In this document: positions 11,060-19,951 of the stretch, one piece after another
Layout of the letters: each line of letters starts with the position of its first letter
Position numbering within the stretch: position 1 is the stretch's first letter
Assembly: GCA_029550345.1 (NCBI GenBank)
Contig: JAKPHK010000015.1
Span: 1 to 64,000 of the forward strand
DNA length: 64,000 bases
Origin: Pseudomonadota bacterium
GTDB lineage: Bacteria > Pseudomonadota > Alphaproteobacteria > Sphingomonadales > Sphingomonadaceae
Reading direction: 5' to 3'
The notes under the pieces: model-generated
What the model was told of the DNA's origin: nothing
Databases searched by the model: none
The model's input: only the letters and a program-made list of their open reading frames with translations
Made by a program: the position numbers and the translations under genes

Positions 11060-11997
11060 GCGAAGCCGTTACTTCCGAAAACGCCCCTGAAGCCATGCCG
11101 GAAACCGCGCCGGACGAAACCACGCCGCCGCCCGCCCCGGCTGCGCCGCAGGCTGAGGTGATCGACTGGATCGGCGAGATTCGCGGTCTGGCGCTGATGC
11201 TGCTGGCGGTGCTGTTCTTCCACAGCGTCGTGGCCAAGCCGTTCTATATCCCTTCGATCAGCATGATGCCCAACCTGTTGGTGGGGGACCGGCTGGTGGT
11301 TTCGAAGTTCCCCTATGGCTGGAACTGGGCCTCGGCCAGCTTTCACGTCCTGCCGCGCGGCACCTGGCGGGCGCTGCCCGGCACGCCTGACTATGGCGAC
11401 ATCGTGATCGTGGTCCCGCGCGACCGCACCGACGATCTGATCAAGCGCGTGGTCGCCCTGCCGGGGGACCGGATCGCGGTAGTGAACGGGCAGATCGTGC
11501 TCAACGGCAAGCCTGTGCCGCAGACGATCGAACCGAACATCCAGCTGCCGGTCGATCCCAAGCTCTATTGCACCGACCGCAAGATCCCGAAGCACTGCTA
11601 TGACGATTTCGGCCACTATAAGGTGCGCCTGGCATCGGGCCGCGAAGTGCTGGAGCTGCCCACCATGCGCGAGGTCATGCCCAATGGCGCGACCTATCAG
11701 ATCATCAAGGACGGCAGCCGCTTTGATGTGGACAACATGGCCGAGGTCAAGGTGCCAGAGGGCCACGTCTTCCTGATGGGCGACAACCGCAACCATTCGG
11801 CCGACAGCCGGGTGCCGATCGGAGAGGACGGCCTGGGCGGGCCGGTGCCGCTGTCCGACGTCGGCGGGCGAGCCGAATTCATCACCTTCTCGCTCGATGG
11901 CAGCCAGACCTGGAATCCGCTTTCCTGGTGGAACGCCTTGCGTTCGGGCCGATCCTGGACCAGCCTGCGGCCGGTACACCTGACCAAGGACAAGTAA
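11056..11997 (+). CDS. lepB: Signal peptidase I
   Basis: [29 protein letters not shown] ... [20 protein letters not shown]; probable GTG start at 11056 overlapping the acpS stop. Confidence 0.95.
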   Translation: MSEAVTSENAPEAMPETAPDETTPPPAPAAPQAEVIDWIGEIRGLALMLLAVLFFHSVVAKPFYIPSISMMPNLLVGDRLVVSKFPYGWNWASASFHVLPRGTWRALPGTPDYGDIVIVVPRDRTDDLIKRVVALPGDRIAVVNGQIVLNGKPVPQTIEPNIQLPVDPKLYCTDRKIPKHCYDDFGHYKVRLASGREVLELPTMREVMPNGATYQIIKDGSRFDVDNMAEVKVPEGHVFLMGDNRNHSADSRVPIGEDGLGGPVPLSDVGGRAEFITFSLDGSQTWNPLSWWNALRSGRSWTSLRPVHLTKDK

Positions 11998-13076
11998 TGG
12001 CCCGCAAACCCGCCCCGTCGGCTGAGCCCGCCCCTCCTCCACCGCCCGCGCGGCACACCGGGCCGACCGACATTTCCGACCCGCTGCTGCGGACCGAGGC
12101 CAAACGCGCGGCGGTCTGGATCGGGATGGCCGCACTGCTGGCACTGACAGTCTATCTGGCCGAGCCGCTGCTGGTGATCTTCGGCGGGATGGTCTTTGCC
12201 GCGATGATTGATGGCGGCGCCCGGCTGCTTGGCCGGGTCCTGCCGATCGGGCGCGGCTGGCGGGTCACGCTGGTGCTGCTGCTGACCCTGGCGTTCTTTG
12301 CCTGGGTGGTGATGTTCGCCGGATCGCAGATCGCCGAACAGGCGGCGCAACTGCCCGGCACGATCGAATCGCAGACCCTCAAAGTCCTTGCCTGGCTCAA
12401 GCTGCAGGGCGTGCATTTCGATATCGAATCGATGCAGGGCCTGATCGAAAAGGCGCTGGGCGGCGTCGGCCAGATCACCAGCGCATTGGGCGGCGTGATC
12501 GGCGGGTTCACCACGGCGTTCCTGATCGCGGTGATGGCGATCTATTTCGCGGCCGAGCCGCAGCTTTATCGCCGCGGCTTTGCCTGGCTGCTGCCGGCGG
12601 AACAGCGTGAACACTTCGAAGGCACCGCCACGATCATGGGCCGCACCCTGCGCCGCCTGCTGGCCGGGCGCCTGCTGGGGATGGCGGTTGAAGGGATCAG
12701 CACCTGGCTGCTGCTGGCCGCCTATGGCGTGCCGATGGCCGCGCTGCTTGGTCTGCTGACCGGATTGCTGGCTTTCCTGCCCAACATCGGTGCGCCGATG
12801 TCGGGCGCGCTGATGATCATGGTCGGCTTTTCCGGCGGGGTCGATATGGGGATCTACTGCATCATCGTCTATGTCGTGGTGCAAACGGTGGACGGCAACA
12901 TCATCGTGCCGATGGTCGCCAAGAAGACCGCTGATCTGGCCCCGGCGTTGGTACTGGGCGCGCAGCTGATCATGGGCGCGCTGTTCGGCCTGCTTGGACT
13001 GCTGCTGGCCGATCCTCTGGTGGCGATGATCAAGGTTGCGCTCGAACGGCAATCACACAAGAATGAAAGTGCCTGA
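11997..13076 (+). CDS. AI-2E family transporter
   Basis: Multi-TM protein with GLLTGLLAFLPNIGAPMSGALMIM ... DGNIIVPMVAKKTADLAPALVLGAQLIMGALFGLLGLLLADPL; TAATG coupling to lepB. Confidence 0.88.
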   Translation: MARKPAPSAEPAPPPPPARHTGPTDISDPLLRTEAKRAAVWIGMAALLALTVYLAEPLLVIFGGMVFAAMIDGGARLLGRVLPIGRGWRVTLVLLLTLAFFAWVVMFAGSQIAEQAAQLPGTIESQTLKVLAWLKLQGVHFDIESMQGLIEKALGGVGQITSALGGVIGGFTTAFLIAVMAIYFAAEPQLYRRGFAWLLPAEQREHFEGTATIMGRTLRRLLAGRLLGMAVEGISTWLLLAAYGVPMAALLGLLTGLLAFLPNIGAPMSGALMIMVGFSGGVDMGIYCIIVYVVVQTVDGNIIVPMVAKKTADLAPALVLGAQLIMGALFGLLGLLLADPLVAMIKVALERQSHKNESA

Positions 13077-13079
13077 GCC

Positions 13080-14189
13080 TTGGCCCGCAAGTTCCTCTAT
13101 TTCATCGCCTTCTGCATCCTTCTGTTCATCGCCGGGCGGCTTGCCCTGGCCTTCTATCCCGAGCAGTTGACCCGCGCCGGGTTCACGCCCGGCGGCAAGT
13201 TTGAGCCGCAGGCACCGCTTCAGACCAACGCCTATGCCGATCCAAAACTGTGGATCGCCCGGCCCGACATGGCCGGGGACAATCCCGCCAGATGGCTGCC
13301 GCAAGGATACCGGCCCGATGCGGCGCCGGTCGATGCCGCGGTGTTCTTCGTTCACCCGACAACCTATCTGAAAAAAGCCCACTGGAACGCACCGCTTGAC
13401 GATGCGGACGCCAACCGGATCGCCGGTGTGATCACCCGGGCCACGGCCAGCGTGTTCAACGATTCCACCGATATCTGGGTGCCGCGCTATCGCCAGGCGA
13501 CCTTTGGTGCCTTCGTGACCGAGGCACCCGAAGCACGGCAGGCCCACGATCAGGCCTATGCCGATGTCGCCCAGGCCTTTGACGCCTTCATCGCCGCGCA
13601 GCCCGCGGACCGCCCGATCGTGCTGGCCGGGCACAGCCAGGGCTCCTTCATCATCAAGCGCCTGCTGAAAGAAAAGATCGCGGGCACGCCCCTCGCCCGG
13701 CGGATCGCGGCGGCCTATGTGATCGGCTGGCTGGTCGATACCGACCGCGATCTTCCGGCCATGGGGCTTCCCGCCTGCGCCGCGCCCGATCAGGCCGGTT
13801 GCGTGATCAGCTATCTGTCCTTCACCGACGATGGCGATACTGCGATCATGCGCGATGCCTATGAACGCTTTGCCGGAGCAGGCGGCAGCGCAGCCCCGCA
13901 TTACCTCTGCTCGAACCCGCTGACCGGCAGGATCGGCGGCACCGCACCGGCTGCGCAGAACCAAGCAACGCTGGTGCCCGATGCCAAGTTCGAAAGCGCC
14001 AGCCTGGGCAAGGACCTGGCCGGTGCGCGCTGCGCCGAAGACGGCACGCTGCGGATCGGCGCAGGGCCCGATATGGGGCCGTTCGTGATGCCCGGCGGCA
14101 ATTATCACGTCTATGACTACGCGCTGTTCTGGGGCGCCCTGCGCCAGGACTTCGCCCGGCGGGTGGCGGCGTGGCACAAGACGCACTGA
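13080..14189 (+). CDS. DUF3089 family protein, predicted alpha/beta hydrolase-like
   Basis: AAVFFVHPTTYLKKAHWNAPLDDADANR ... RPIVLAGHSQGSFIIKRLL (GHSQG nucleophile-elbow-like); TTG start. Confidence 0.8.
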   Translation: MARKFLYFIAFCILLFIAGRLALAFYPEQLTRAGFTPGGKFEPQAPLQTNAYADPKLWIARPDMAGDNPARWLPQGYRPDAAPVDAAVFFVHPTTYLKKAHWNAPLDDADANRIAGVITRATASVFNDSTDIWVPRYRQATFGAFVTEAPEARQAHDQAYADVAQAFDAFIAAQPADRPIVLAGHSQGSFIIKRLLKEKIAGTPLARRIAAAYVIGWLVDTDRDLPAMGLPACAAPDQAGCVISYLSFTDDGDTAIMRDAYERFAGAGGSAAPHYLCSNPLTGRIGGTAPAAQNQATLVPDAKFESASLGKDLAGARCAEDGTLRIGAGPDMGPFVMPGGNYHVYDYALFWGALRQDFARRVAAWHKTH

Positions 14190-14656
14190 TCACCGCCAGC
14201 GCGATCGATTTCCGCGCTGCGCTCCCTCAGGGCGGCGCACTTCTGGGGCTGGATCTGGGAACCCAGACCATCGGCACGGCCTTTTGCGATGCCGGCTGGC
14301 GGTTCGCCTCGCCCGGCAAGACGCTGAAGCGCGGCAAGTTCGGCGCCGACCGCGAGGCGCTGGCCGCCCTGATTGCAGAGCGCAGCATTCGCGGCATCGT
14401 CCTGGGGCTGCCGCTCAACATGGACGGCAGCGAAGGGCCGCGCAGCCAATCGAGCCGAGCCTATGCCCGCAACCTTGCCGCCGCGCTGGGCCTGCCGGTG
14501 CTGCTGTGGGACGAGCGCTGGTCCACCACCAGCGCCGAGCGCGATCTGATCGGCCAGGACATGAGCCGGGCCAAGCGCGCAACCCGGATCGATTCGGCCG
14601 CCGCCGCGGTGATCCTGCAGGCCGCGACCGACGCGCTGGCGGGCGGGTTCGGCTAG
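14171..14656 (+). CDS. ruvX: Putative pre-16S rRNA nuclease / Holliday junction resolvase YqgF family
   Basis: GGALLGLDLGTQTIGTAFCDAGW ... GLPLNMDGSEGPRSQSSRAYARNL ... LLWDERWSTTSAERDLI; GTG start overlapping the upstream gene. Confidence 0.93.
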   Translation: MAQDALITASAIDFRAALPQGGALLGLDLGTQTIGTAFCDAGWRFASPGKTLKRGKFGADREALAALIAERSIRGIVLGLPLNMDGSEGPRSQSSRAYARNLAAALGLPVLLWDERWSTTSAERDLIGQDMSRAKRATRIDSAAAAVILQAATDALAGGFG

Positions 14657-15552
14657 ACCAGCTCGGCCCGCCGCGCTTTCGCTTCCATCGCCACCAGTCT
14701 GCTGCCTGAGCCTTCGGCGGTTCGCCACAGGGCTTCCCTTAGGGCCGGATCATTCTCACGCGCGGCAAGTGCGTCCCACGCCGTCAGCCGCAGCCGGTCG
14801 CTCGGGTGATTGCGGGCGAAGCGGTGCGCCAGATCCAGCGCCTCTTCCCCGCCCAGCCCGACCGCGACCCGCAGGAACGCCTCGCTCGGCCCGGGCGAGA
14901 TGATCGCGGCGATCTCCCTGCGTTCAAGGTCGAACCGGTACTGGTCGAGCCAACCCTGTGCGCCGCTGGTGTGCATGATGTTGAGCGAGACCGAGAGCGC
15001 GTCTGCCGCACCCTGCGCATGAACATCGCGGTGCGCGCGGTAGAGCATGATCTTTCCCTCCTCCAGCCGCGCCCGTTCGATGAATTTCAGCGAAGGGACC
15101 GGTTCGCCGCGATAGCCGGTCACGGCCTCGTAATCGTATTCGTAATAGTCGCTCCAGTATCCCGGCCCGAAATAGCCGAGCGTCAGGAAGCTGAAGTTGT
15201 GATCGTGCGGCAGGCCAAGGACAAAGGCATCGCCGCCGCTGGCCCGGATCATGTGATCGTCCAGCGCGGGCCAGATGTTCGCGCGGATAAAGAACTGCCC
15301 GTTGGGCGGGGCCAGCATCATCACCTGCGGGCCATAGGCGCTGTCCAGTCCCAGGTCGCGGTTGCGCCGGGCCAGCTCCTCGATCAGCAGGTCGCCCAGG
15401 AAGGTCTTGTTGTTGCCCAGCCGTCGCAACCACCTGGCGGCGTGGTGCAGGCTTTCGTCATCGCCGGGATCGAACCCGGTGGCAGTCAGCGCCTCGACAC
15501 ATTCGTCCAGCGAGGCGCGGCGGTTGTCAGCGATTTCGATCACATGGGGCAT
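14653..15552 (-). CDS. Unknown protein, cupin-like histidine motifs plus C-terminal HEAT-like helices
   Basis: MPHVIEIADNRRASLDECVEALTATGFDPGDDES...LGLPHDHNFSFLTLGYFGPGYWSDYYEYD...EEGKIMLYRAHRDVHAQ...; overlaps the upstream ORF by 13 nt. Confidence 0.8.
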   Translation of the reverse strand: MPHVIEIADNRRASLDECVEALTATGFDPGDDESLHHAARWLRRLGNNKTFLGDLLIEELARRNRDLGLDSAYGPQVMMLAPPNGQFFIRANIWPALDDHMIRASGGDAFVLGLPHDHNFSFLTLGYFGPGYWSDYYEYDYEAVTGYRGEPVPSLKFIERARLEEGKIMLYRAHRDVHAQGAADALSVSLNIMHTSGAQGWLDQYRFDLERREIAAIISPGPSEAFLRVAVGLGGEEALDLAHRFARNHPSDRLRLTAWDALAARENDPALREALWRTAEGSGSRLVAMEAKARRAELV

Positions 15553-16517
15553 GGCTGCACTCCGGCCAGTTGGGGATAGGTTTCAAGCAGTTGTGCCCGC
15601 AGCGCGCCGGCCGGGGCAGCCAGCGGATCGTCCGCGCGCGCCGCGATCCGGCACAGCAGGGCAAAACCATGCGCCGTATCGAGCGCCAGACATTCGCGCA
15701 GCGCCTGCCAGCGCAGCCCCTCGCCCGCCTCCTCCTCGGCCATGGCCGCCAGCAGCGGGGCGGCATCGCTGCGGCCCATCCGTCCAAGCAGCGCCGCGGC
15801 CAGTTCAAGACGGCTTTCACGCGGGGTTCCGGCGGACTGGTGTACCAGCGCTCCGTCGCTCAGCCGGTATTCCCGCGTCGCAATTGCGGACGCGGTCCGG
15901 CGCTGCAACTTCAGAGTGACCAGACTGCCAGGGACGGAGAGCAGGAACTGGGTCTGATCGAGCCCGATCCGGTGATGAACCGGACCCGGCGCAAGCGTGG
16001 TATCCTGCCCGCGCAGTTGTGCCGCGGCGGACCGCTGCCCGGTGATCGTGACCCGCCTGGCCAGCCCGGTTCCGGCCAGCACTCGTTCATAGGTTTCAAC
16101 CGCGGCAAAACTGACCGATACCGGGGCCGGTCTGCGCGCCAAACCGCTGCCTTCGACCGACTGCAACAGCAGCGTTGCGGTATCGTGGCGGGCCAGAACC
16201 AGCGAGGCGATGGCATCATCGGCGGAATAGCGCAGCGGGGCCTGCCCCAGCGGATCACCCGCCAGTTGCGCCAGCAATCGTTCGACCAGATCCATCACCA
16301 GCCGCCGCGCGCTATCCCCTTCCGGCGCGAACAGCGCGGCCAGCATCGGCAGGTCCTCCAGCACCGCGCCTTCGGCGAAGGCGGCCATTTCCGTATCGAG
16401 ACCCGCCGCCAGCCCGGCGCGGCGCCAGGTTTCGTAAACCGCCCCGATCGCCCTCTGCGCTTGGCGCTGCGGAGTATCGTCCCCCCGCAGCGCCCGCAGT
16501 TCCGGTCGAATGATCAT
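15540..16517 (-). CDS. Unknown protein with helical (HEAT-like) C-terminus, operon with the small peptide
   Basis: MIIRPELRALRGDDTPQRQAQRAIGAVYETW...; AGGAGG ribosome-binding site before the ATG; coupled to the next gene. Confidence 0.8.
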   Translation of the reverse strand: MIIRPELRALRGDDTPQRQAQRAIGAVYETWRRAGLAAGLDTEMAAFAEGAVLEDLPMLAALFAPEGDSARRLVMDLVERLLAQLAGDPLGQAPLRYSADDAIASLVLARHDTATLLLQSVEGSGLARRPAPVSVSFAAVETYERVLAGTGLARRVTITGQRSAAAQLRGQDTTLAPGPVHHRIGLDQTQFLLSVPGSLVTLKLQRRTASAIATREYRLSDGALVHQSAGTPRESRLELAAALLGRMGRSDAAPLLAAMAEEEAGEGLRWQALRECLALDTAHGFALLCRIAARADDPLAAPAGALRAQLLETYPQLAGVQPCPM

Positions 16518-16532
16518 CCGGAACCTCCTGCG

Positions 16533-16685
16533 TCAGGAAACGAGAACGTCATAGATATAGACCATGATGACGATCGCCGTGTCATCCGACCCCATGGCGC
16601 GAGCCGGATAGGCCATGCTGCCGAACATTCCGGTAATCGTTTCAAGATCAGGCAGCGCCGAGATATCAATCTTGGGCAAATTCAT
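16533..16685 (-). CDS. 50-aa peptide ORF, first gene of a three-gene operon, possible precursor peptide
   Basis: MNLPKIDISALPDLETITGMFGSMAYPARAMGSDDTAIVIMVYIYDVLVS; AAGGGGA Shine-Dalgarno-like sequence upstream; 15-nt gap to the next gene. Confidence 0.72.
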   Translation of the reverse strand: MNLPKIDISALPDLETITGMFGSMAYPARAMGSDDTAIVIMVYIYDVLVS

Positions 16686-16809
16686 GGCAATTCCCCTTGC
16701 TGAGCCGCAGGGCACTGTGCCCCCCGGACCACCTGATCCCGCCGCAATCGGGGCAAATGGGGAAATTAAAAGATTGTAATCGTGGCCAGCGCGCCGCACA
16801 GAACCGCCG

Positions 16810-17277
16810 ATGAGTGAGCCAAAAAGCCTGTACGACGCCCCGCCGGATTTCGTCTTCGATCTGTCCCGCGGCGCCAAGATGATGAGCCGCCATGGCCACG
16901 GCGGCTGGCTGGGGCTGGACTATCACGCCCATGGGCCGGACTGGGTTGAGCTGTCCTTGCCGTGGCGAGAGGATCTGGTCGGCGTGCCCGAAACCGGGGT
17001 GCTGGCATCGGGCCCGATCATCAGCCTGATGGACAACGCCACCTCGATGTCGGTCTGGGCGCTGTGCGGCCGCTTCGTGCCCCATGCCACGCTTGACCTC
17101 AGGGTTGACTACATGCGCTCGGCGGTGCCGGGCAAAACGGTGATCGGCCATGGCGAGTGCTACAAGCTGACCCGGACGATCAGCTTCATCCGCGGCATCG
17201 CCCACGATGGCAATCCCGACGATCCGGTCGCCCACGTCACCGGCACTTTCATGGCAACCCACGGAACCTATTTATGA
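16810..17277 (+). CDS. PaaI-type (hotdog) thioesterase
   Basis: GVPETGVLASGPIISLMDNATSMSVWALCGRFVPHATLDLRVDYMRSAVPGKTVIGHGECYKLTRTISFIRGIAHD. Confidence 0.85.
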   Translation: MSEPKSLYDAPPDFVFDLSRGAKMMSRHGHGGWLGLDYHAHGPDWVELSLPWREDLVGVPETGVLASGPIISLMDNATSMSVWALCGRFVPHATLDLRVDYMRSAVPGKTVIGHGECYKLTRTISFIRGIAHDGNPDDPVAHVTGTFMATHGTYL

Positions 17278-17672
17278 TGGGCATCGGCATTCCGCCCTAT
17301 TCTGACGCGATCGGCGTTGTGGTTGATCACGAAGAGGATGGCCGTCCGGTGATGGCGATGGATTTCGGCACGCAGGTGATGGGCCGCCCCGGCTATCTTC
17401 ATGGCGGGGCGATCAGCGGGCTGATGGAAATGGCCGCGGTTGCCGCCCTGCGCACCGAGCTTGAGCGCCGGGGCGAGGCGATGCGACTCAAGCCGGTCAA
17501 CATCCAGGTCGAATTCATGCGCGGCGGCACCGAACAGCGGACCTTCGCGATGGGTCAGGTGACCCGCGCCGGACGCCGCGTCGCGCTGGTCAATGCCGAG
17601 GCCTGGCAGGAAGACCGGACCCGTCCGATCGCGCTGGCGCAGATGAAGTTCCTGCTCAACCCCGCCGAATAA
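17274..17672 (+). CDS. PaaI-type (hotdog) thioesterase
   Basis: MMGIGIPPYSDAIGVVVD...GRPGYLHGGAISGLMEMAAVAAL...LKPVNIQVEFMRGG; ATGA coupling to the upstream thioesterase. Confidence 0.85.
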   Translation: MMGIGIPPYSDAIGVVVDHEEDGRPVMAMDFGTQVMGRPGYLHGGAISGLMEMAAVAALRTELERRGEAMRLKPVNIQVEFMRGGTEQRTFAMGQVTRAGRRVALVNAEAWQEDRTRPIALAQMKFLLNPAE

Positions 17673-18426
17673 CCACGGTTAGTGGATAGCTGCCGGTCGG
17701 CGGCTCCTCTCCGGTCAGGCAGCGCGCGGCATCGGCGCGCGCCAGGGCCAGCAGCGCGGCGGGCACATCGCGGTCATGGATCACCAGATCGGCGTTGGCC
17801 AGATAGCGCGCTTCGCCCACGGTAAGATCGTCGGGATCATCGCTTTGCAGGCCTATCTCAAACCTGGTGGAGGCCCCGAACAGACCGCCGTGTGCAGCCG
17901 CTTCCAGCCACTCCGCAAACCGCTCTGGCGCGGGATCGTTCAGCGGATCGAGCGGACCGCCGGGCGACAGGGCAGCGTCAATCGCCTTGCGCCGATCCTG
18001 CGCCTGCGGCCAGATCCGCCGCAACTGCTCACGCGCGCCGCCCAGCGCCTCGGCCAGCGCCCCCAGCGATTGCGGCAACAGCGCCTCAAGCCGCATCCGC
18101 AGCGCCTTGGCCAGCCCGGCCGAAACCCCGCCGGTGCCCACCGCAATCAGCACCGGTCCGCGCTCAAGGATGCTGGGCACGGTAAAGTCGCACAGGTCGG
18201 GCCGGTCGGTCACATTCAGCAGCAGCCCGCGCTGGCGCAGCCTTCGGGCAGCGGCTTCGGGATCGGCCAGCGCGATGAAGGCCAGCCGCGCCCCGGCATC
18301 GCCTTCATCAACGATCCGCGCCCCGGCGCGCTCCAGCAGCCGCCGCTTTGCTTCCCCGGCCTCACCCTCAGCCAGCAGGATCACCTTGGTGTCCGCCAGC
18401 CGGTGGTACAGGGGAAGCGAGTGCAT
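17656..18426 (-). CDS. Precorrin-2 dehydrogenase / siroheme synthase N-terminal type protein
   Basis: MHSLPLYHRLADTKVILLAEGEAGEAKRRLLERAGARI...NVTDRPDLCDFTVPSILERGPVLIAVGTGGVSAGLAKALR. Confidence 0.88.
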   Translation of the reverse strand: MHSLPLYHRLADTKVILLAEGEAGEAKRRLLERAGARIVDEGDAGARLAFIALADPEAAARRLRQRGLLLNVTDRPDLCDFTVPSILERGPVLIAVGTGGVSAGLAKALRMRLEALLPQSLGALAEALGGAREQLRRIWPQAQDRRKAIDAALSPGGPLDPLNDPAPERFAEWLEAAAHGGLFGASTRFEIGLQSDDPDDLTVGEARYLANADLVIHDRDVPAALLALARADAARCLTGEEPPTGSYPLTVVIRRG

Positions 18427-18431
18427 GGCGA

Positions 18432-19694
18432 TCAGTCCAGAAAGTCCGGCACCCGTTCGGCCGCGGTGATCGCTTCGGGCAGGATCCGGTCGGCCACCAC
18501 CGCCCACTTGTCACCATCGACCATCACTTCGGCCACGAATCCGCGCGAGTTATAGGAACTCGCCATGGTCGCGCCATAGGCCCCGGCAGTGCGGAACACC
18601 GCCAGATCGCCCGCCGCCACGGCGTCAATCTCGCGGTTCATGGCAAAGGTATCGCCGGTTTCGCAGATCGGACCGACGAGATGGGCGGTCATCCGCTCAC
18701 CCGTAGGCGCAACCGCATCAAAATCGTGCCAGGCGCCGTACATCGCCGGGCGGGCCAGATCGTTCATCGCGGCATCGACGACCACGAACGGCACCTGGTT
18801 CGAACTGCGCTTTACCCGCACCACCCGCGTCAGCAGCACCCCGGCATTACCGCAGATCACCCGGCCCGGTTCGAACATCAGGGTAACGTCCCAATCGGCC
18901 GTGGCCCGCGCCACCATTGCGGCATATTCTTCCGGCGACGGGAACACCTCGCCCTGGCGATAGGGTACGCCTAGGCCGCCGCCCAGATCGGCGTGGGTCA
19001 CGCTCTGCCCGGCAGCGCGCAGGTCCGCGATCAGATCACCGACCTTGGCAAAAGCCTCTTCGAACGGCTCAAGCTGGCTGAGCTGGCTGCCGATGTGGAC
19101 CGCAATGCCGCGCATTTCGATCCCCGGCAGAGCGGCCATACGGCTGTAGATTTCTACCCCGCGATCGATCGGCACGCCAAACTTGTTTTCGGCCTTGCCG
19201 GTGGAAATCTTGGCATGGGTGCGGGCATCGACATCGGGATTGACGCGCAGCGCGCAGTGCGCGGTGAGGCCGCGCTCGGCCGCCAGTGCCGCCAGTTCGA
19301 TCCCTTCTTCCTCGCTTTCCAGGTTGAACTGACCAATCCCGGCTTCAAGCCCGGTGATCATTTCCCGGTGCTGCTTGCCAACGCCGGAGAAGACAATGTC
19401 CCCGGCTGGCATCCCGGCGGCCAGGGCGCGGGCCATTTCCCCGCCCGAGACGACATCGGCGCCGAACCCTTCGCGCTGCATCACCCGCAGAACGGCCAGG
19501 TTGGGATTGGCCTTGATCGCGAAGGCGATGTGCACCCGCGGCAGGATCGCAAGCGCATCCCGAAAGGCCCGCGCGTTGCCTTCCAGCAGGGCGCGCGAAT
19601 AGACATAGACCGGAGTGCCAACGGCATCGGCAATCGCGGTCAGGGGCAGGTCTTCGGCGTGGAGGACGCCGTTCTTGATGGCAAATTGATCCAT
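18432..19694 (-). CDS. lysA: Diaminopimelate decarboxylase
   Basis: VHIAFAIKANPNLAVLRVMQREGFGADVVSGGEM ... FEPGRVICGNAGVLLTRV ... GPICETGDTFA. Confidence 0.97.
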   Translation of the reverse strand: MDQFAIKNGVLHAEDLPLTAIADAVGTPVYVYSRALLEGNARAFRDALAILPRVHIAFAIKANPNLAVLRVMQREGFGADVVSGGEMARALAAGMPAGDIVFSGVGKQHREMITGLEAGIGQFNLESEEEGIELAALAAERGLTAHCALRVNPDVDARTHAKISTGKAENKFGVPIDRGVEIYSRMAALPGIEMRGIAVHIGSQLSQLEPFEEAFAKVGDLIADLRAAGQSVTHADLGGGLGVPYRQGEVFPSPEEYAAMVARATADWDVTLMFEPGRVICGNAGVLLTRVVRVKRSSNQVPFVVVDAAMNDLARPAMYGAWHDFDAVAPTGERMTAHLVGPICETGDTFAMNREIDAVAAGDLAVFRTAGAYGATMASSYNSRGFVAEVMVDGDKWAVVADRILPEAITAAERVPDFLD

Positions 19695-19700
19695 GGAAAC

Positions 19701-19946
19701 TTACTCTTCGTCGGTGGGAGGCAGGTCAAACGGGTCTTGGAGGCGTTCCTCCGACCGTTTTCGAAGCTCGACGCTGCGTTCCGGCGCCGACTGCGGCCCG
19801 GATTTGAGAAGGTTCGGGGCGGTTTCACGCCCCTCGCGGCCATAGGGTGCGACCGGCAATTGCTGCCCCGCGGCCGGTTTCAGCGGCGCACTCTGTCCGC
19901 AGGCGGCGAGGGCGAGAAACAGGGCAGAAGCGGCAAGGCGGCGCAT
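19701..19946 (-). CDS. Small putative lipoprotein
   Basis: MRRLAASALFLALAACGQSAPLKPAAGQQLP...; LAAC lipobox; between lysA and argH. Confidence 0.75.
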   Translation of the reverse strand: MRRLAASALFLALAACGQSAPLKPAAGQQLPVAPYGREGRETAPNLLKSGPQSAPERSVELRKRSEERLQDPFDLPPTDEE

Positions 19947-19951
19947 CGGGA

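Noticed and set aside
17656-17672. Unusual 17-bp convergent gene overlap
   Set aside because: Short tail-to-tail overlaps are common in compact genomes.
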